In this document: piece by piece, positions 18,078 to 27,519 of the stretch
Layout: every line of letters begins with the position of its first letter
How positions within the stretch are numbered: the stretch's first letter is position 1
Assembly (NCBI GenBank): GCA_947491475.1
Contig: CANLKN010000019.1
Span: forward strand, 1 to 46,592
Direction: 5' to 3'
Origin: Akkermansiaceae bacterium
GTDB taxonomy: Bacteria > Verrucomicrobiota > Verrucomicrobiia > Verrucomicrobiales > Akkermansiaceae
Length of the DNA stretch: 46,592 bases
The notes under the pieces: model-generated
What the model saw: the letters and a program-made list of their open reading frames with translations, nothing else
Databases searched by the model: none
What the model was told of the DNA's origin: nothing
Position numbers and translations under genes: made by a program

Positions 18078-19966
18078 AAACGCCAGCTGATGATCTTGCC
18101 GCCGACTTCCGCCCGCTGGTGCGCTGGTGGTGGTTTGAGGATGCTGTCCCGACCGCAGAAGTGGAGGAGCAACTCGACTGGGTGGCGGCTATGGGCTTCG
18201 GCGGCGTGGAAGTGGCATGGCTCAACAGGAACACGGAAAACCACGGCGAGGCACCGGCGTTTCTAACACCCGCCTGGGCGGCGATGATGGCGCACGCGGC
18301 CCGCGCGGCCCGTGCAAGAGGCTTGCGCATGGATTTCACCTTTGGCAGCCAGTGGCCCTTCGGCGGGAATTTCGTGACGGAGGAGGACTCGACGCAGACA
18401 TGGAACGGCCCCTCGCGCTATTATTTGCAGTTCCATTGGAAAATGGAACCTGCCGGGGAACCACCGCGGGTCCTGAACCATCTCGACCGCGGCGCACTCC
18501 ACCGCTATGCGGCCACGATGGCGTCGGGACTCGGACCGGCCATCCGCGAAGCCGCCGCAGGAGCGACCGCGTTGTTTTGTGATTCATGGGAAGTGCCGAC
18601 CAGTCCACCGATGTGGTCGGAAAATTTCGCGGTGCGTTTCGAGAAAGAGTGCGGTTATGACATCACGCATTTGATGAACTATCTCGAATATCACACTCAC
18701 GCCCGCTACGATTACCGCAAGGTGCTCTCCAAGCTGGTGATCGAGGAATTTTACCGGCCCTTCACCGCCGAATGCCACGCGCTCGGGACCTTGTCGCGCT
18801 CGCAGTGCCATGGCGCTCCCTGCGACATCGTGGCTGCCTATGCCGCGACGGATATTCCCGAGACGGAGACGATTCTTTTCGACGCGCATTTCACCTCGTT
18901 CGCGGCCTCCGCCGGCGTATTGGCGGACAGGCAGATCATCTCTGCGGAGAGCTTCACCGCACTTTACGGGTTGGGCTGGCAAGCCGCACCGGGACACGCG
19001 GTGGAAGAGGCCGCCGATGTGAAACTGCTTGCCGACGCGATGTTCGCGCACGGCGTGAACCAGATCATCTGGCACGGCATGCCGCTCGGGAAAAACCGCT
19101 TTGGAGCGACCTGCCATGTCGCGCCGGATGGTGCGCTCGCCCCGCATCTGCCGGAGCTCAACCGTTATCTTGATGGGATGAGCGCCGCACTGCGCGAAGG
19201 TCGTCCCCGCACAGACGTCGCGGTTTATCTGCCGCTGGAAGACCAGTGGATGCGGCACCTGCTGCCGGATGAAATCATGCGTCCGAGCGCGCATTATCAC
19301 TGGGAACTTCAATACGTGCGTTTCCCGGAAGAGTTGCGCGGGTTCCAGCCTTGCTGGATCACCGGGGAATTCCTGCCGCGGTGCCGGGTGACGGATGGCA
19401 GGATCATTCATGACACCGCTTCCTTCGAGGCGCTCTGGCTGGATTGCGAATGGCTCGACCTGGGCAGCCTGCGCGAGCTCATACGCCTGGCAGAAGCAGG
19501 AGGACGGATCATGATGCGCCAATCACCACAGGAGCCGGGGTATGTTCGGCATGAGGAGTTTCCCACATTGATGGATCGTCTTGAGACCGCCGCGCGGGCC
19601 GGGGTGGGGGACTTGATCCCGCTCGTCACCGGCGATGATGTGCCCGAGTTCCGCTGCCGGATCATCGGAGAAACATCGCGCCTCTTTTTCGCCCATCCCG
19701 CGACCCGCCAGGTGACCTACCCGATGCGGCAAGGACAAGCCGCCGCGGCCGGACCCACACAACGTATGATTGTGCTGCACGTTGGCGGGCTCGCGATTCC
19801 CCTGACGCTCGACTTCGGCTGGAACGAATCGTTGCTGGTGGAAATCGACGGGCAAGGCGGGATCTCCATCCAGCCCTGCGCATGCGGCTTGCCGGTTCCG
19901 GACGACAGCGCGCCATTCCCGCGCGATCACCGCTACCCCGGCTACGTCAGACCGGTTCACTCCTGA
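18074..19966 (+). CDS. GH106-like alpha-L-rhamnosidase family protein
   Basis: A 630-residue protein beginning with the family-like FRPLVRWWWFEDAVPTAEVEE, a strong match in style to the Arg-Trp-Trp-Trp start of the GH106 alpha-L-rhamnosidases and their relatives. FCDSWEVP with Glu173, MDFTFGSQWPFGG and QIIWHGMPLG also fit that barrel. It is shorter than the 800-1100 residues I expect for GH106 and has no signal peptide, so it may be a cytoplasmic or reduced member. The last codons overlap the antisense glycosidase remnant ending at 19947, so its 3' end sits at a rearrangement scar and a lost C-terminal domain is possible. It starts inside the previous stop (ATGA). Family confidence is moderate; rhamnose specificity is inferred. 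Confidence 0.65.
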   Translation: MKTPADDLAADFRPLVRWWWFEDAVPTAEVEEQLDWVAAMGFGGVEVAWLNRNTENHGEAPAFLTPAWAAMMAHAARAARARGLRMDFTFGSQWPFGGNFVTEEDSTQTWNGPSRYYLQFHWKMEPAGEPPRVLNHLDRGALHRYAATMASGLGPAIREAAAGATALFCDSWEVPTSPPMWSENFAVRFEKECGYDITHLMNYLEYHTHARYDYRKVLSKLVIEEFYRPFTAECHALGTLSRSQCHGAPCDIVAAYAATDIPETETILFDAHFTSFAASAGVLADRQIISAESFTALYGLGWQAAPGHAVEEAADVKLLADAMFAHGVNQIIWHGMPLGKNRFGATCHVAPDGALAPHLPELNRYLDGMSAALREGRPRTDVAVYLPLEDQWMRHLLPDEIMRPSAHYHWELQYVRFPEELRGFQPCWITGEFLPRCRVTDGRIIHDTASFEALWLDCEWLDLGSLRELIRLAEAGGRIMMRQSPQEPGYVRHEEFPTLMDRLETAARAGVGDLIPLVTGDDVPEFRCRIIGETSRLFFAHPATRQVTYPMRQGQAAAAGPTQRMIVLHVGGLAIPLTLDFGWNESLLVEIDGQGGISIQPCACGLPVPDDSAPFPRDHRYPGYVRPVHS

Positions 19967-20216
19967 AAGCCGCTGGCTTCAACGGCAATGGCAGCCATGC
20001 CAGGCCGATATCGCGGCCCATGTGCGAGGTGCTGCCAGGCTCGGGAGCATCGTAAAAGATCGCCAACCGGTCGCCGACGGGAACGACGCTCGGCATCCCG
20101 ACGCAATCCAAGCCGGTATTCTCATGATCCAGCACGACGGCCTTGTTGGCAGGATCCCATGTTTCGGGATCCGCACTCCAATAAACCCAGACCGCGTCGG
20201 TGTATTCGCCCCGGTG
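19947..20216 (-). pseudogene. 3' remnant of a beta-propeller glycosidase gene
   Basis: The minus strand here encodes the last 85-90 codons of a protein nearly identical to the C-terminus of the glycosidase at 40529-41575. Shared segments are GLDCVGMPSVVPVGDRLAI, EPGSTSHMGRDIGLAW and, beyond GEYTDAVW, WVYWSADPETWDPANKA. By eye the DNA match spans about 19984-20216 against 40587-40819, with about 13 differences (near 95% identity). It stops abruptly at 20216. The final residues (LPLPLKPAAFRSEPV) differ from the intact copy, so this is the end of a paralogue, not a simple copy. It has no start and joins out of frame to a transporter fragment. The stop lies inside the convergent GH106-like gene. 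Confidence 0.8.
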
Positions 20217-20218
20217 GT

Positions 20219-20404
20219 GATATCGCCCAGATCAAGTCCCAAGACGGAATACCCAAAAAACACCGACACCACCTTGGCACTGGAATAGATAACCGAGGCC
20301 GTTGGCACGCCGACAAGGATCACGAGCGTGGCCGCCGCCATCACTGTCCGCGCGAAGACGCCGTAACGGTATTCGAGGAACTCGGGGATGTCCGAACAGC
20401 GAAA
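20219..20404 (-). pseudogene. Internal fragment of a sodium:solute symporter (SSS) gene
   Basis: Upstream (on the minus strand) of the glycosidase remnant the frame reads CSDIPEFLEYRYGVFART, then a hydrophobic span VMAAATLVILVGVPTASVIY and SSAKVVSVFFGYSVLGLDL, ending in GDITTG. The pattern of Pro-Glu-Phe-Leu-Glu-Tyr-Arg-Tyr-Gly followed by a membrane helix is typical of SSS-family transporters. No N- or C-terminus is present; the frame then runs into the glycosidase remnant in the wrong frame. It looks like a deletion junction between two genes. The beginning overlaps the conserved element upstream of the GH36 gene at 20469. Confidence 0.6.
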
Positions 20405-20435
20405 TGTTTTCCATCCCGCGAATACGGGACTATGC
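20389..20435 (+). promoter_or_regulatory. Conserved upstream element A of the first GH36 gene
   Basis: This 47-base block is repeated with few changes at 24844-24889, upstream of the paralogous GH36 gene. Both start TGTCCGAA, share AGCGAAATG, contain an inverted repeat TCCCG-N6-CGGGA (here 20414-20429) and end in CTATGC. The hexamer loop differs between the copies, while the arms are identical, which points to selection on the arms. It lies 34 bases before the GH36 start at 20469. It may be an operator or part of a promoter; no clear -10 box was assigned. Confidence 0.5.
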
Positions 20436-20468
20436 CAATTTCAGGCTCCGTCTTATAAAGTCCGTCTG

Positions 20469-23024
20469 ATGCAAAAATCAAAGGCGGCCTTTATCCAAAG
20501 ATGGGGAACTCGACTGTGTGTGCTTGTCACCATGCTTGCCAGCGGTGTTGCCACAGCCGCGACCGACCCATTCTCCAAGGAAACCGTCGCATTGAATCAA
20601 CAGTGGGGCGAAACGGTTTTTGCGGCACAAAATGCAGCGCCGAAGGTTGATCAACTGGTCCTGCTGCACGAGGATGCTCCCGGTAACACGAAAGTGAACT
20701 CTGCGGCAGTTGGTTCGCCTCTGCGACTCGGCGGCAAAACGTATGCAAGGGGGATCGGGAGCAATTCTCGCTGTGAAATGCGGGTGCGGTTAAGCCGCCC
20801 GGCGGAGAGATTCCTGGCGGACATTGGGCTGGACCGCAATGTAAACGGCACGCCGGGGTCGGTTCAGTTTCAGGTGCTCGCCAATGGCAAGGAGGCTTTT
20901 TGCAGTGATGTGATTCGGCCCAACAGCAAAGCTCTAAGCATTGACGTGCCGCTCAATGGGGCGACCGAATTTGACCTGATCATGAACGATGGCGGCGATG
21001 GCCGGGATTACGACCAGGGTGACTGGTGTGATGCCCGTGTTGTATTGAAAGACGGGAGCACTGTGTGGCTCGACGCCCTTGCTAACGCTGGCGTGGTCGC
21101 TCCCAATTTACCTTTCTCATTTAACTATGGCGGCAAAACGTCCGCTGAGTTACTACCCAAGTGGAAAAGCGAGATCAAGGTGGAGCAACCGGACGCAACG
21201 CGCCAGGTCCGGACCTTGTCGTTTACCGATCCTGAAACCGGTTTGGTGGTCAAGGCGGTGGCCACGATTTACCAGGACACCCCGGGGGTGGACTGGACGC
21301 TTTATTTCACGAACGGCGGGTCTTCCGATACGCCCATCATTGAGAACGTGCAGGTGGTGGACGTCAGCCTGATGCCACTTGGCCAACCGCTTACCCTCCA
21401 TCGCTTGCGCGGCAGCGCGGCCGGGGTAGAGGCGTGGATGCCGTTTGATGAAATCGTCGCTCCCGGCAACCAAGTCGCGTTTGGCGCAGATGGGGGCAAG
21501 CCGGCCCGGACGAACAGCCCGTTTTTCACCCTGGATTGGGGTTCGGGCGGCGTCATCACAGCCGTAGGGTGGTCCGGACAATGGCTCGCAAATGTGGCGC
21601 GCCAAGCCAATGGCGGGGCACGATTGCAGGCGGGCATGCAATTTCTCCGGCTTCGCCTTAAACCTGGCGAAGAAATCCGCAGCCCAAGAATCCTACAGGT
21701 TTACTGGAGCGGCGGGGACCGTGACTTGGCGCATGTGCAGTTCCAGCGCACCATGCTTGCGCACATCGTGCCCCAGCTCGAGGGCAAGCCCATGTTCCCT
21801 CCGATTGCGCATACGACCAGTGCATATTATGAGAATAACAAATCGACCGAAGCAGACATGTTCGCGCACCTGGCGGGCCTGCGCGGTTTAGGGTTTGAGA
21901 CGTTCTGGCTGGACGCCTATTGGATCAAGAATGGTTTTCCAGCTGGCGTTGGCAATTACGGCTTTCCATTGAACCGGGTTCCGGCACCCGATCGTTTCCC
22001 CAACGGCGTGGAACCTTTGGGCAAAGCCGTGCATGAGGCAGGTTTGAAATTCCTGCTTTGGTTCGAACCCGAGCGCGTCAGCCCGGGGACTACCCTCGCC
22101 AGCGAGCATCCGGAATGGATCATCACTACGAACGGTGATCCAATGTCCCAGGGCGGACTCTTCGATCTCGGATCGCCTGCGGCCCGTGAATTCATGACCC
22201 GATATCTCAAAGAGGCGATTCGTGAATATCACATGGATGTCTTGCGCATTGACTTCAATATCGACCCGTTGCCGTTTTGGCAGGTGCGCAACAGCCAGCA
22301 GCCTGACCGTGTGGGGATAGCTGAGATTCGCTATGTTGAGGGACTCTACCAAATGTGGGACGAATTGCGTGCCGAGTTTCCGAACCTCGTGATCGATAAT
22401 TGCGCCAGCGGCGGAACCCGCATTGAGTTGGAAACCAGCGCGCGCTCCGTAGCTCTGTATCGCACGGACGACATCGAAGGACCTATGTTTCGACGCGACT
22501 TGGACCAGGCTGCGCTCCAGCATCAGGTAATGACGGCCGGGCTGAACCGATATGTGCCATTCAGCCTCGGCGGTCAAATGGGGTCCGCTCCTTATCATTT
22601 CCGCAGTGGTTTCAACGGGGGGATCACTTTTGGCGAAGACACGCGACCTTCGGAATATCCCCGCGAGGAGCTGCGGCAGGCAATTCTGGAAGGCAAACGC
22701 CTTCGCAAATATTATGCGGGCGACTTCTATCCGCTTTCGGTAATAAAACCCGATCTCCGCGAATGGTGCGTGACGCAGTATCACCTTGCGGAGACAGATG
22801 AAGGCATGATTGTTGGTTTCCGGCGGCAGCTTTCCCCCTTTACGTCCTACCAATGCGCGCTGCGGGGGATCGATGAGGCGGGCAATTATGAGGTGACGCG
22901 TTCGAGCGGATACACGCCTGAAGCCACGGTCAGGATGTCTGGCCGCGCACTGCAAAAGCTGAAACTCGAAATTGACGATTGCCCCGGATCGGTGGTCGTT
23001 GAATATAAAAAGGTTCCTGAGTAA
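20469..23024 (+). CDS. Exported GH36 alpha-galactosidase with NPCBM domain (first paralogue)
   Basis: An 851-residue protein started at ATG 20469 (MQKSKAAFIQRWGTRLC), which gives a signal peptide cut near ATAATD; the longer upstream frame crosses the promoter element. Residues 60-215 look like an NPCBM carbohydrate-binding domain (KTYARGIGSNSRCEMRV, FLADIGLDRNVNG, NDGGDGRDYDQGDW). The GH36/clan D catalytic part follows. The nucleophile is Asp595 in LRIDFNIDPLPFW; the acid/base is Asp667 or Asp668 in LYRTDDIE. GH36 enzymes release alpha-galactose, but distant members act on alpha-N-acetylgalactosamine or other sugars. The TDDI sequence departs from the common SDDTD, so specificity is open. It heads an operon of secreted enzymes and is paralogous to the gene at 24982. 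Confidence 0.83.
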   Translation: MQKSKAAFIQRWGTRLCVLVTMLASGVATAATDPFSKETVALNQQWGETVFAAQNAAPKVDQLVLLHEDAPGNTKVNSAAVGSPLRLGGKTYARGIGSNSRCEMRVRLSRPAERFLADIGLDRNVNGTPGSVQFQVLANGKEAFCSDVIRPNSKALSIDVPLNGATEFDLIMNDGGDGRDYDQGDWCDARVVLKDGSTVWLDALANAGVVAPNLPFSFNYGGKTSAELLPKWKSEIKVEQPDATRQVRTLSFTDPETGLVVKAVATIYQDTPGVDWTLYFTNGGSSDTPIIENVQVVDVSLMPLGQPLTLHRLRGSAAGVEAWMPFDEIVAPGNQVAFGADGGKPARTNSPFFTLDWGSGGVITAVGWSGQWLANVARQANGGARLQAGMQFLRLRLKPGEEIRSPRILQVYWSGGDRDLAHVQFQRTMLAHIVPQLEGKPMFPPIAHTTSAYYENNKSTEADMFAHLAGLRGLGFETFWLDAYWIKNGFPAGVGNYGFPLNRVPAPDRFPNGVEPLGKAVHEAGLKFLLWFEPERVSPGTTLASEHPEWIITTNGDPMSQGGLFDLGSPAAREFMTRYLKEAIREYHMDVLRIDFNIDPLPFWQVRNSQQPDRVGIAEIRYVEGLYQMWDELRAEFPNLVIDNCASGGTRIELETSARSVALYRTDDIEGPMFRRDLDQAALQHQVMTAGLNRYVPFSLGGQMGSAPYHFRSGFNGGITFGEDTRPSEYPREELRQAILEGKRLRKYYAGDFYPLSVIKPDLREWCVTQYHLAETDEGMIVGFRRQLSPFTSYQCALRGIDEAGNYEVTRSSGYTPEATVRMSGRALQKLKLEIDDCPGSVVVEYKKVPE

Positions 23025-23055
23025 GGGAGGTTGGATACAAGCAAATTGTTACTCC

Positions 23056-24801
23056 GTGATCGACCACCATCGTTTCAGAATATTCCCTAGCCTGCTATGT
23101 GTATGCGCCGGCGCAATTGGCAGCTTTTCTAATGTTGGAGCGGAGACTGCAGGTGCTGGCGCGAATGCGCGGCCAAATATCGTCCTCATCATGTCGGATG
23201 ACATGGGCTATTCCGATTTGGGCTGCTATGGCGGCGAAATCAACACGCCAAATCTGGACAAACTTGCGAACGGAGGATTGCGCTATACGCAGTTTTACAA
23301 TGGAGCTCGATGCTGTCCGACCCGCGCTTCGCTGCTGACCGGTTTGTATCCGCACATGGCTGGGGTTGGGCACATGGGAGATAAGCATGGCCCACAGTTT
23401 CCTGGTTACACGGGTAGTTTGAATCAAGAATGCCGAACTATTGCCGAGGTGTTGCGCGGAGCTGGCTATGGCACCTACATGGTGGGCAAGTGGCATGTGG
23501 CGCATCCGGACACACGGAATTCTCCCAACGACAACTGGCCGATGCAGCGCGGGTTTGATCAGTTTTACGGCACGATTACCGGTGCTGGCAGTTTCTATGA
23601 TCCGGCCAGTTTATGTCGGGGCAACAAGTTCATCACTCCGGAAAACGATCCTGAGTATCGTCCCAAGTCGTTTTATTACACAGATGCGCTGACCGATAAT
23701 GCCATCAACTATCTCCGACGACATCAGGCTGAATCCGCGGGCAGGCCGTTCTTTCTTTATGTCTCCTACACTGCGGCCCATTGGCCATTGCACGCGAAGC
23801 CCGAGGACATCGTGCGTTATCGCGGCAAGTATCACGCAGGATACGATGCAATCCGCCAGGCACGGATCGAGAAAATGACAAAGCTTGGCTTGATTGATCC
23901 GCGCTGGAAACCGTCCGCCACAGTCGGCGATTGGCAGAAGGTCGAGCACCCATCCTGGGAAGAACGGTGCATGGAAGTTTACGCTGCGATGGTGGATTGC
24001 ATGGATCAAAACATCGGCAGACTGATCGACCAGTTGGATTCGCAAGGGCAATTGGACAACACGCTGATATTATTTCTCCAGGATAACGGTGCGTGTGCCG
24101 AGCCGATGGGCCGCAGCGCCTCCATGTTGCCGGACGATCCCCAGCCGATGGGGTCGGATGATTTGCAGACCATGATCTGGCCGCCGATGCAAACGCGGGA
24201 TGGTCGTCCGGTGCGCAGCGGGCCGGAGGTGATGCCCGGACCTGCCGACACTTATGTTGGCTATGGGGAAAGTTGGGCCAATGTCTCGGCGACCCCTTTT
24301 CGTTTATACAAACATTGGGTTCACGAGGGTGGCATCTCCACGCCACTGATCGTTCACTGGCCCCGTGGTGTTGAGTCGCGCCTTCGCAACACTTTGGTAA
24401 AAGATCCCGGCAATCTCGTTGATATCATGGCGACCTGCGTGGATGTGGCGGGCGCGAAATATCCGGTTGTTGCGGATTCGGGGAAGATTCATCCCCTTTC
24501 GGGAATAAGCCTGCGCCCCACGTTCACTGCCATGCCACTGGTTCGGCCAGAGCCAATCTTCTGGGAGCACGAAGGCAACCGCGCGGTGCGCGATGGCAAG
24601 TGGAAACTCGTCTCCAAAAGTCCGACCGGGCCGTGGGAACTTTACGACATGGATGCGGATCGCACCGAAATGTACGACCTCTCCGGGCGCGAATCCGAGC
24701 GTGTTTCCGCCATGACCGCTCAATGGGAAAAGTGGGCACGGACACATCGCGTGTTACCGTGGATCTCGACTCCGCCATATGGGGAGGCCGGGCAAGAATG
24801 A
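23056..24801 (+). CDS. Exported type I (S1) sulfatase
   Basis: A 581-residue sulfatase of the formylglycine-dependent S1 family. The N-terminus has RPNIVLIMSDDMGYSDLGC with paired metal-binding Asp, and the active site is Cys86-Cys-Pro-Thr-Arg90 in GARCCPTRASLLTG, where Cys86 would be converted to formylglycine. VGKWHV and LFLQDNGAC supply further conserved Lys/His and metal residues. The start is uncertain: I use GTG at 23056, which gives the signal peptide MIDHHRFRIFPSLLCVCAGA; the frame is open back to 22972 inside the GH36 gene. A purine-rich AAGGGAGG at 23023-23030 lies 25 bases before this GTG. It sits between two paralogous GH36 genes, suggesting desulfation of a galactose-containing glycan. 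No maturation enzyme is in the window. Confidence 0.88.
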   Translation: MIDHHRFRIFPSLLCVCAGAIGSFSNVGAETAGAGANARPNIVLIMSDDMGYSDLGCYGGEINTPNLDKLANGGLRYTQFYNGARCCPTRASLLTGLYPHMAGVGHMGDKHGPQFPGYTGSLNQECRTIAEVLRGAGYGTYMVGKWHVAHPDTRNSPNDNWPMQRGFDQFYGTITGAGSFYDPASLCRGNKFITPENDPEYRPKSFYYTDALTDNAINYLRRHQAESAGRPFFLYVSYTAAHWPLHAKPEDIVRYRGKYHAGYDAIRQARIEKMTKLGLIDPRWKPSATVGDWQKVEHPSWEERCMEVYAAMVDCMDQNIGRLIDQLDSQGQLDNTLILFLQDNGACAEPMGRSASMLPDDPQPMGSDDLQTMIWPPMQTRDGRPVRSGPEVMPGPADTYVGYGESWANVSATPFRLYKHWVHEGGISTPLIVHWPRGVESRLRNTLVKDPGNLVDIMATCVDVAGAKYPVVADSGKIHPLSGISLRPTFTAMPLVRPEPIFWEHEGNRAVRDGKWKLVSKSPTGPWELYDMDADRTEMYDLSGRESERVSAMTAQWEKWARTHRVLPWISTPPYGEAGQE

Positions 24802-24843
24802 TTCTGTCGGCCATCGGGCATGGACGTCGTTTAGCATGGAAGC

Positions 24844-24889
24844 TGTCCGAAAAGCGAAATGCTCCCATCCCGTATCTTCGGGACTATGC
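24844..24889 (+). promoter_or_regulatory. Conserved upstream element B of the second GH36 gene
   Basis: Second copy of the element at 20389-20435, one base shorter. It keeps TGTCCGAA at the left, AGCGAAATG in the middle, the TCCCG-N6-CGGGA inverted repeat at 24868-24883 and CTATGC at the right. It begins 43 bases after the sulfatase stop and lies 92 bases before the GH36 start at 24982, so the second GH36 gene may have its own promoter within the cluster. The spacing to the gene differs from element A (34 bases), which argues that the block, not the leader, is conserved. Confidence 0.5.
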
Positions 24890-24981
24890 AAAGTTATGGT
24901 TCTGGAAAAGCATTCAGCAGGCCCCTCCCAACGGCTTTTGTGGATCCTCCAGTCAAAGCCAATCCCCATCATTCCATTCTT

Positions 24982-27519
24982 ATGCAGAAAATAAAATCAT
25001 CCTCTATCCATAAATCGGGAATTCGACTGTGTCTGATTGTCACCATGCTCGCCTATGGCGGCCACGTCATGGCCGCGCCCGAAGCCATCGACGCGACCGC
25101 GCGCTGGGCGGAACAGGCATTCTCGGGGAGCCCGGCCAAGGTGCAGGGAAACCAGTTGACCGTGGTCCACAACGACGATCCGGTTCTCTCACAGGTGAAG
25201 CTCAACCAGTCGGCGACCGGCAAGCCGTTGCGGCTGGCGGATAAGACCTACACCCGCGGATTTGGACTGAATGCGAAAGTCGTGCTGCACGTGGTGCTTG
25301 AAAAGCCCGCGCGGCGCTTGTTGGCGGACATCGGTGTGGACCGCAATGCGGACCGACAGGTCGCCTCGGTGCGGTTCCGTGTTTCTGTGGGTGGCAAAGA
25401 GCTGTTTGTCTCCGACGTCTTGCGGCCCGGCAGCCAGCAGAGCATCGACGTGCCTCTGGACGGCGCGAAGACGTTGGATCTCATCGTGGACGACGGTGGC
25501 GACGGGCGTGCTTGGGATCAGGCGAACTGGGGTGATCCGCGCATCGAGCTGGAAGATGGCACGACGCTGGCATTGGACGAACTGGCTGAACAGGGCGGCC
25601 CGGTTCCGGGAATCCCATTTTCATTTGTGTATGGCGGCAAGCCCTCGTCCGAGTTGCTGCCGAAATGGAAACGCGAAACCAAAGAGGACCAAGCGGACGC
25701 GACGCGCACCATCAAGACGCTGAGTTTCACCGATCCGGAAACCGGACTGGTCGTCAAAGCCATCGCCACGATCTACCGCGACACGCCGGGTGTGGATTGG
25801 ACCCTGTATTTTTCCAACAAGGGCTCGAAGCCCACGCCGATTCTCGAAAAAGTGCGCGCCGTGGATATCGCAATCATCCCGCCGCTTGGCACGCAGGTGA
25901 TGCTGAACCGCGTGCGGGGCTGCCACCACGGGGCTGCCTCATGGCAGCCGATCAAGCAGGCGGTCATGCCTGGCACGCCGGTTGCATTCGGCGCGGATGG
26001 GGGCCGCCCGGCAAAAGTTGACAGCCCGTTTTTCACTGTGAACTGGGCCAGTGGCGGTGTCATTACCGCCGTCGGTTGGTCCGGCCAGTGGAACGGCTCG
26101 GTGGTAACTGATCTGAACGCCCTGCGGATCGAGGCCGGCATGGAATTCCTGCACGTAAGTCTCCAGCCCGGAGAAAGCATCCGCAGCCCGCGCATCCTTC
26201 AGGTATTCTGGGAGGGCGGCGATCTCGACTGGGCGCACAACCAATTCCGCCACACGGTGTTCGCTCACATCATTCCGCAGCGCGACGGCAAGCCTGTCTT
26301 ACCGCCCATGGCGCATACGGGCACATCGTTTTATGAAGAGAATGCCACCGATGAAGCCGCCACGCTTTCGCATATCGCGTCGATGGACGGGCTTGGCTTC
26401 GAGGCATTCTGGCTCGATGCCTATTGGCACCGCGGTGGCTTCCCGGCGGGGATCGGCAACTATGGGTTTCCGCTTGATCGGGTGGGCGACCCACTGCGTT
26501 TTCCGCGCGGCTTGAAGCCCGTCACGGACGCTGTTCAGAAAGAGGGCCTCAAATTCATATTGTGGTTCGAACCCGAGCGAGTGGTCGCTGGCACGGCGAT
26601 TGACCGTGAGCACCCGGAATGGGTGCTGAAGCACGTCGCACCAAATGGAGGATTGTATGACGTGGGGAATCCGGACGCGCGGGAATTCATGACCCGCTAC
26701 CTCAAAGCCGCCGTCAAGGAGTATGGCATCGATATTCTGCGCTTCGACTACAACATCGACCCGCTTCCCTACTGGCAGGAAGCCAACCGCAAGAACCCGG
26801 AGCGTGTCGGCATTTCGGAAATCCGCTACGTCGAGGGACTCTATCAAATGTGGGATGAACTCCGCTCAGCATTCCCCAAACTCGACATCGACAACTGCGC
26901 AAGCGGCGGCATGCGCGTGGATCTGGAAACCGTTTCCCGCGCCATCACGTTGTGGCGCACCGATTACACCATCGATCCGCTTCTACGAAAGGACTACGAT
27001 GAGGCTGCGCTCCGCAACCAGGTTATGACCGCCGGACTGAACCGCTACCTGCCATTCAGCGTGAGCGGCCAGATGGGCTACAGCCCCTACCATTTCCGTA
27101 GCGGTTACAATGGCGGCATCGCCTTCTGCGAGGATACCAGGCCCGCTGATTATCCACGGGAGCAGCTCCGCGACGCGATCGCCGAGGGCAAACGCCTGCG
27201 GAAATACTATATGGGTGACTTCTATCCCCTGTCGGATGTCACCACCGATCCGCGCGATTGGACGGTGATGCAATACCATCTTCCCGAGACGAATGAAGGA
27301 GTTGTCATCGGATTCCGCAGGCACAACTCTCCCTTCACCGCCATCCAATGCGAGCTGAAGGGCATCGATCCAGCGGCCAACTACAAAGTCACCCGCTCGC
27401 TGGCGTCCAAGCAGGAGGCACCGTTCGAAATGAAAGGTGCCGATCTCCAGCGGCTGAGCCTGGAAATCCCGCTGATGCCCGGCTCTGTTATTTTGGAATA
27501 CCAGAAGTTCTCGTTATGA
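24982..27519 (+). CDS. Exported GH36 alpha-galactosidase with NPCBM domain (second paralogue)
   Basis: An 845-residue paralogue of the protein at 20469-23024, alike along its whole length including the signal peptide (here MQKIKSSSIHKSGIRLCLIV) and the NPCBM domain (KTYTRGFGLNAKVVLHV, VDDGGDGRAWDQANW). The nucleophile is Asp589 in LRFDYNIDPLPYW. The acid/base region reads LWRTDYTID, with Asp661 the best candidate. The longer frame from 24859 is rejected because it crosses the upstream element. The two GH36 paralogues flank the sulfatase and appear to have arisen by tandem duplication that included the upstream region. Codon use here is more GC-rich at third positions than in the first paralogue, so the duplication is not recent. 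The stop overlaps the next start (ATGA). Confidence 0.84.
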   Translation: MQKIKSSSIHKSGIRLCLIVTMLAYGGHVMAAPEAIDATARWAEQAFSGSPAKVQGNQLTVVHNDDPVLSQVKLNQSATGKPLRLADKTYTRGFGLNAKVVLHVVLEKPARRLLADIGVDRNADRQVASVRFRVSVGGKELFVSDVLRPGSQQSIDVPLDGAKTLDLIVDDGGDGRAWDQANWGDPRIELEDGTTLALDELAEQGGPVPGIPFSFVYGGKPSSELLPKWKRETKEDQADATRTIKTLSFTDPETGLVVKAIATIYRDTPGVDWTLYFSNKGSKPTPILEKVRAVDIAIIPPLGTQVMLNRVRGCHHGAASWQPIKQAVMPGTPVAFGADGGRPAKVDSPFFTVNWASGGVITAVGWSGQWNGSVVTDLNALRIEAGMEFLHVSLQPGESIRSPRILQVFWEGGDLDWAHNQFRHTVFAHIIPQRDGKPVLPPMAHTGTSFYEENATDEAATLSHIASMDGLGFEAFWLDAYWHRGGFPAGIGNYGFPLDRVGDPLRFPRGLKPVTDAVQKEGLKFILWFEPERVVAGTAIDREHPEWVLKHVAPNGGLYDVGNPDAREFMTRYLKAAVKEYGIDILRFDYNIDPLPYWQEANRKNPERVGISEIRYVEGLYQMWDELRSAFPKLDIDNCASGGMRVDLETVSRAITLWRTDYTIDPLLRKDYDEAALRNQVMTAGLNRYLPFSVSGQMGYSPYHFRSGYNGGIAFCEDTRPADYPREQLRDAIAEGKRLRKYYMGDFYPLSDVTTDPRDWTVMQYHLPETNEGVVIGFRRHNSPFTAIQCELKGIDPAANYKVTRSLASKQEAPFEMKGADLQRLSLEIPLMPGSVILEYQKFSL

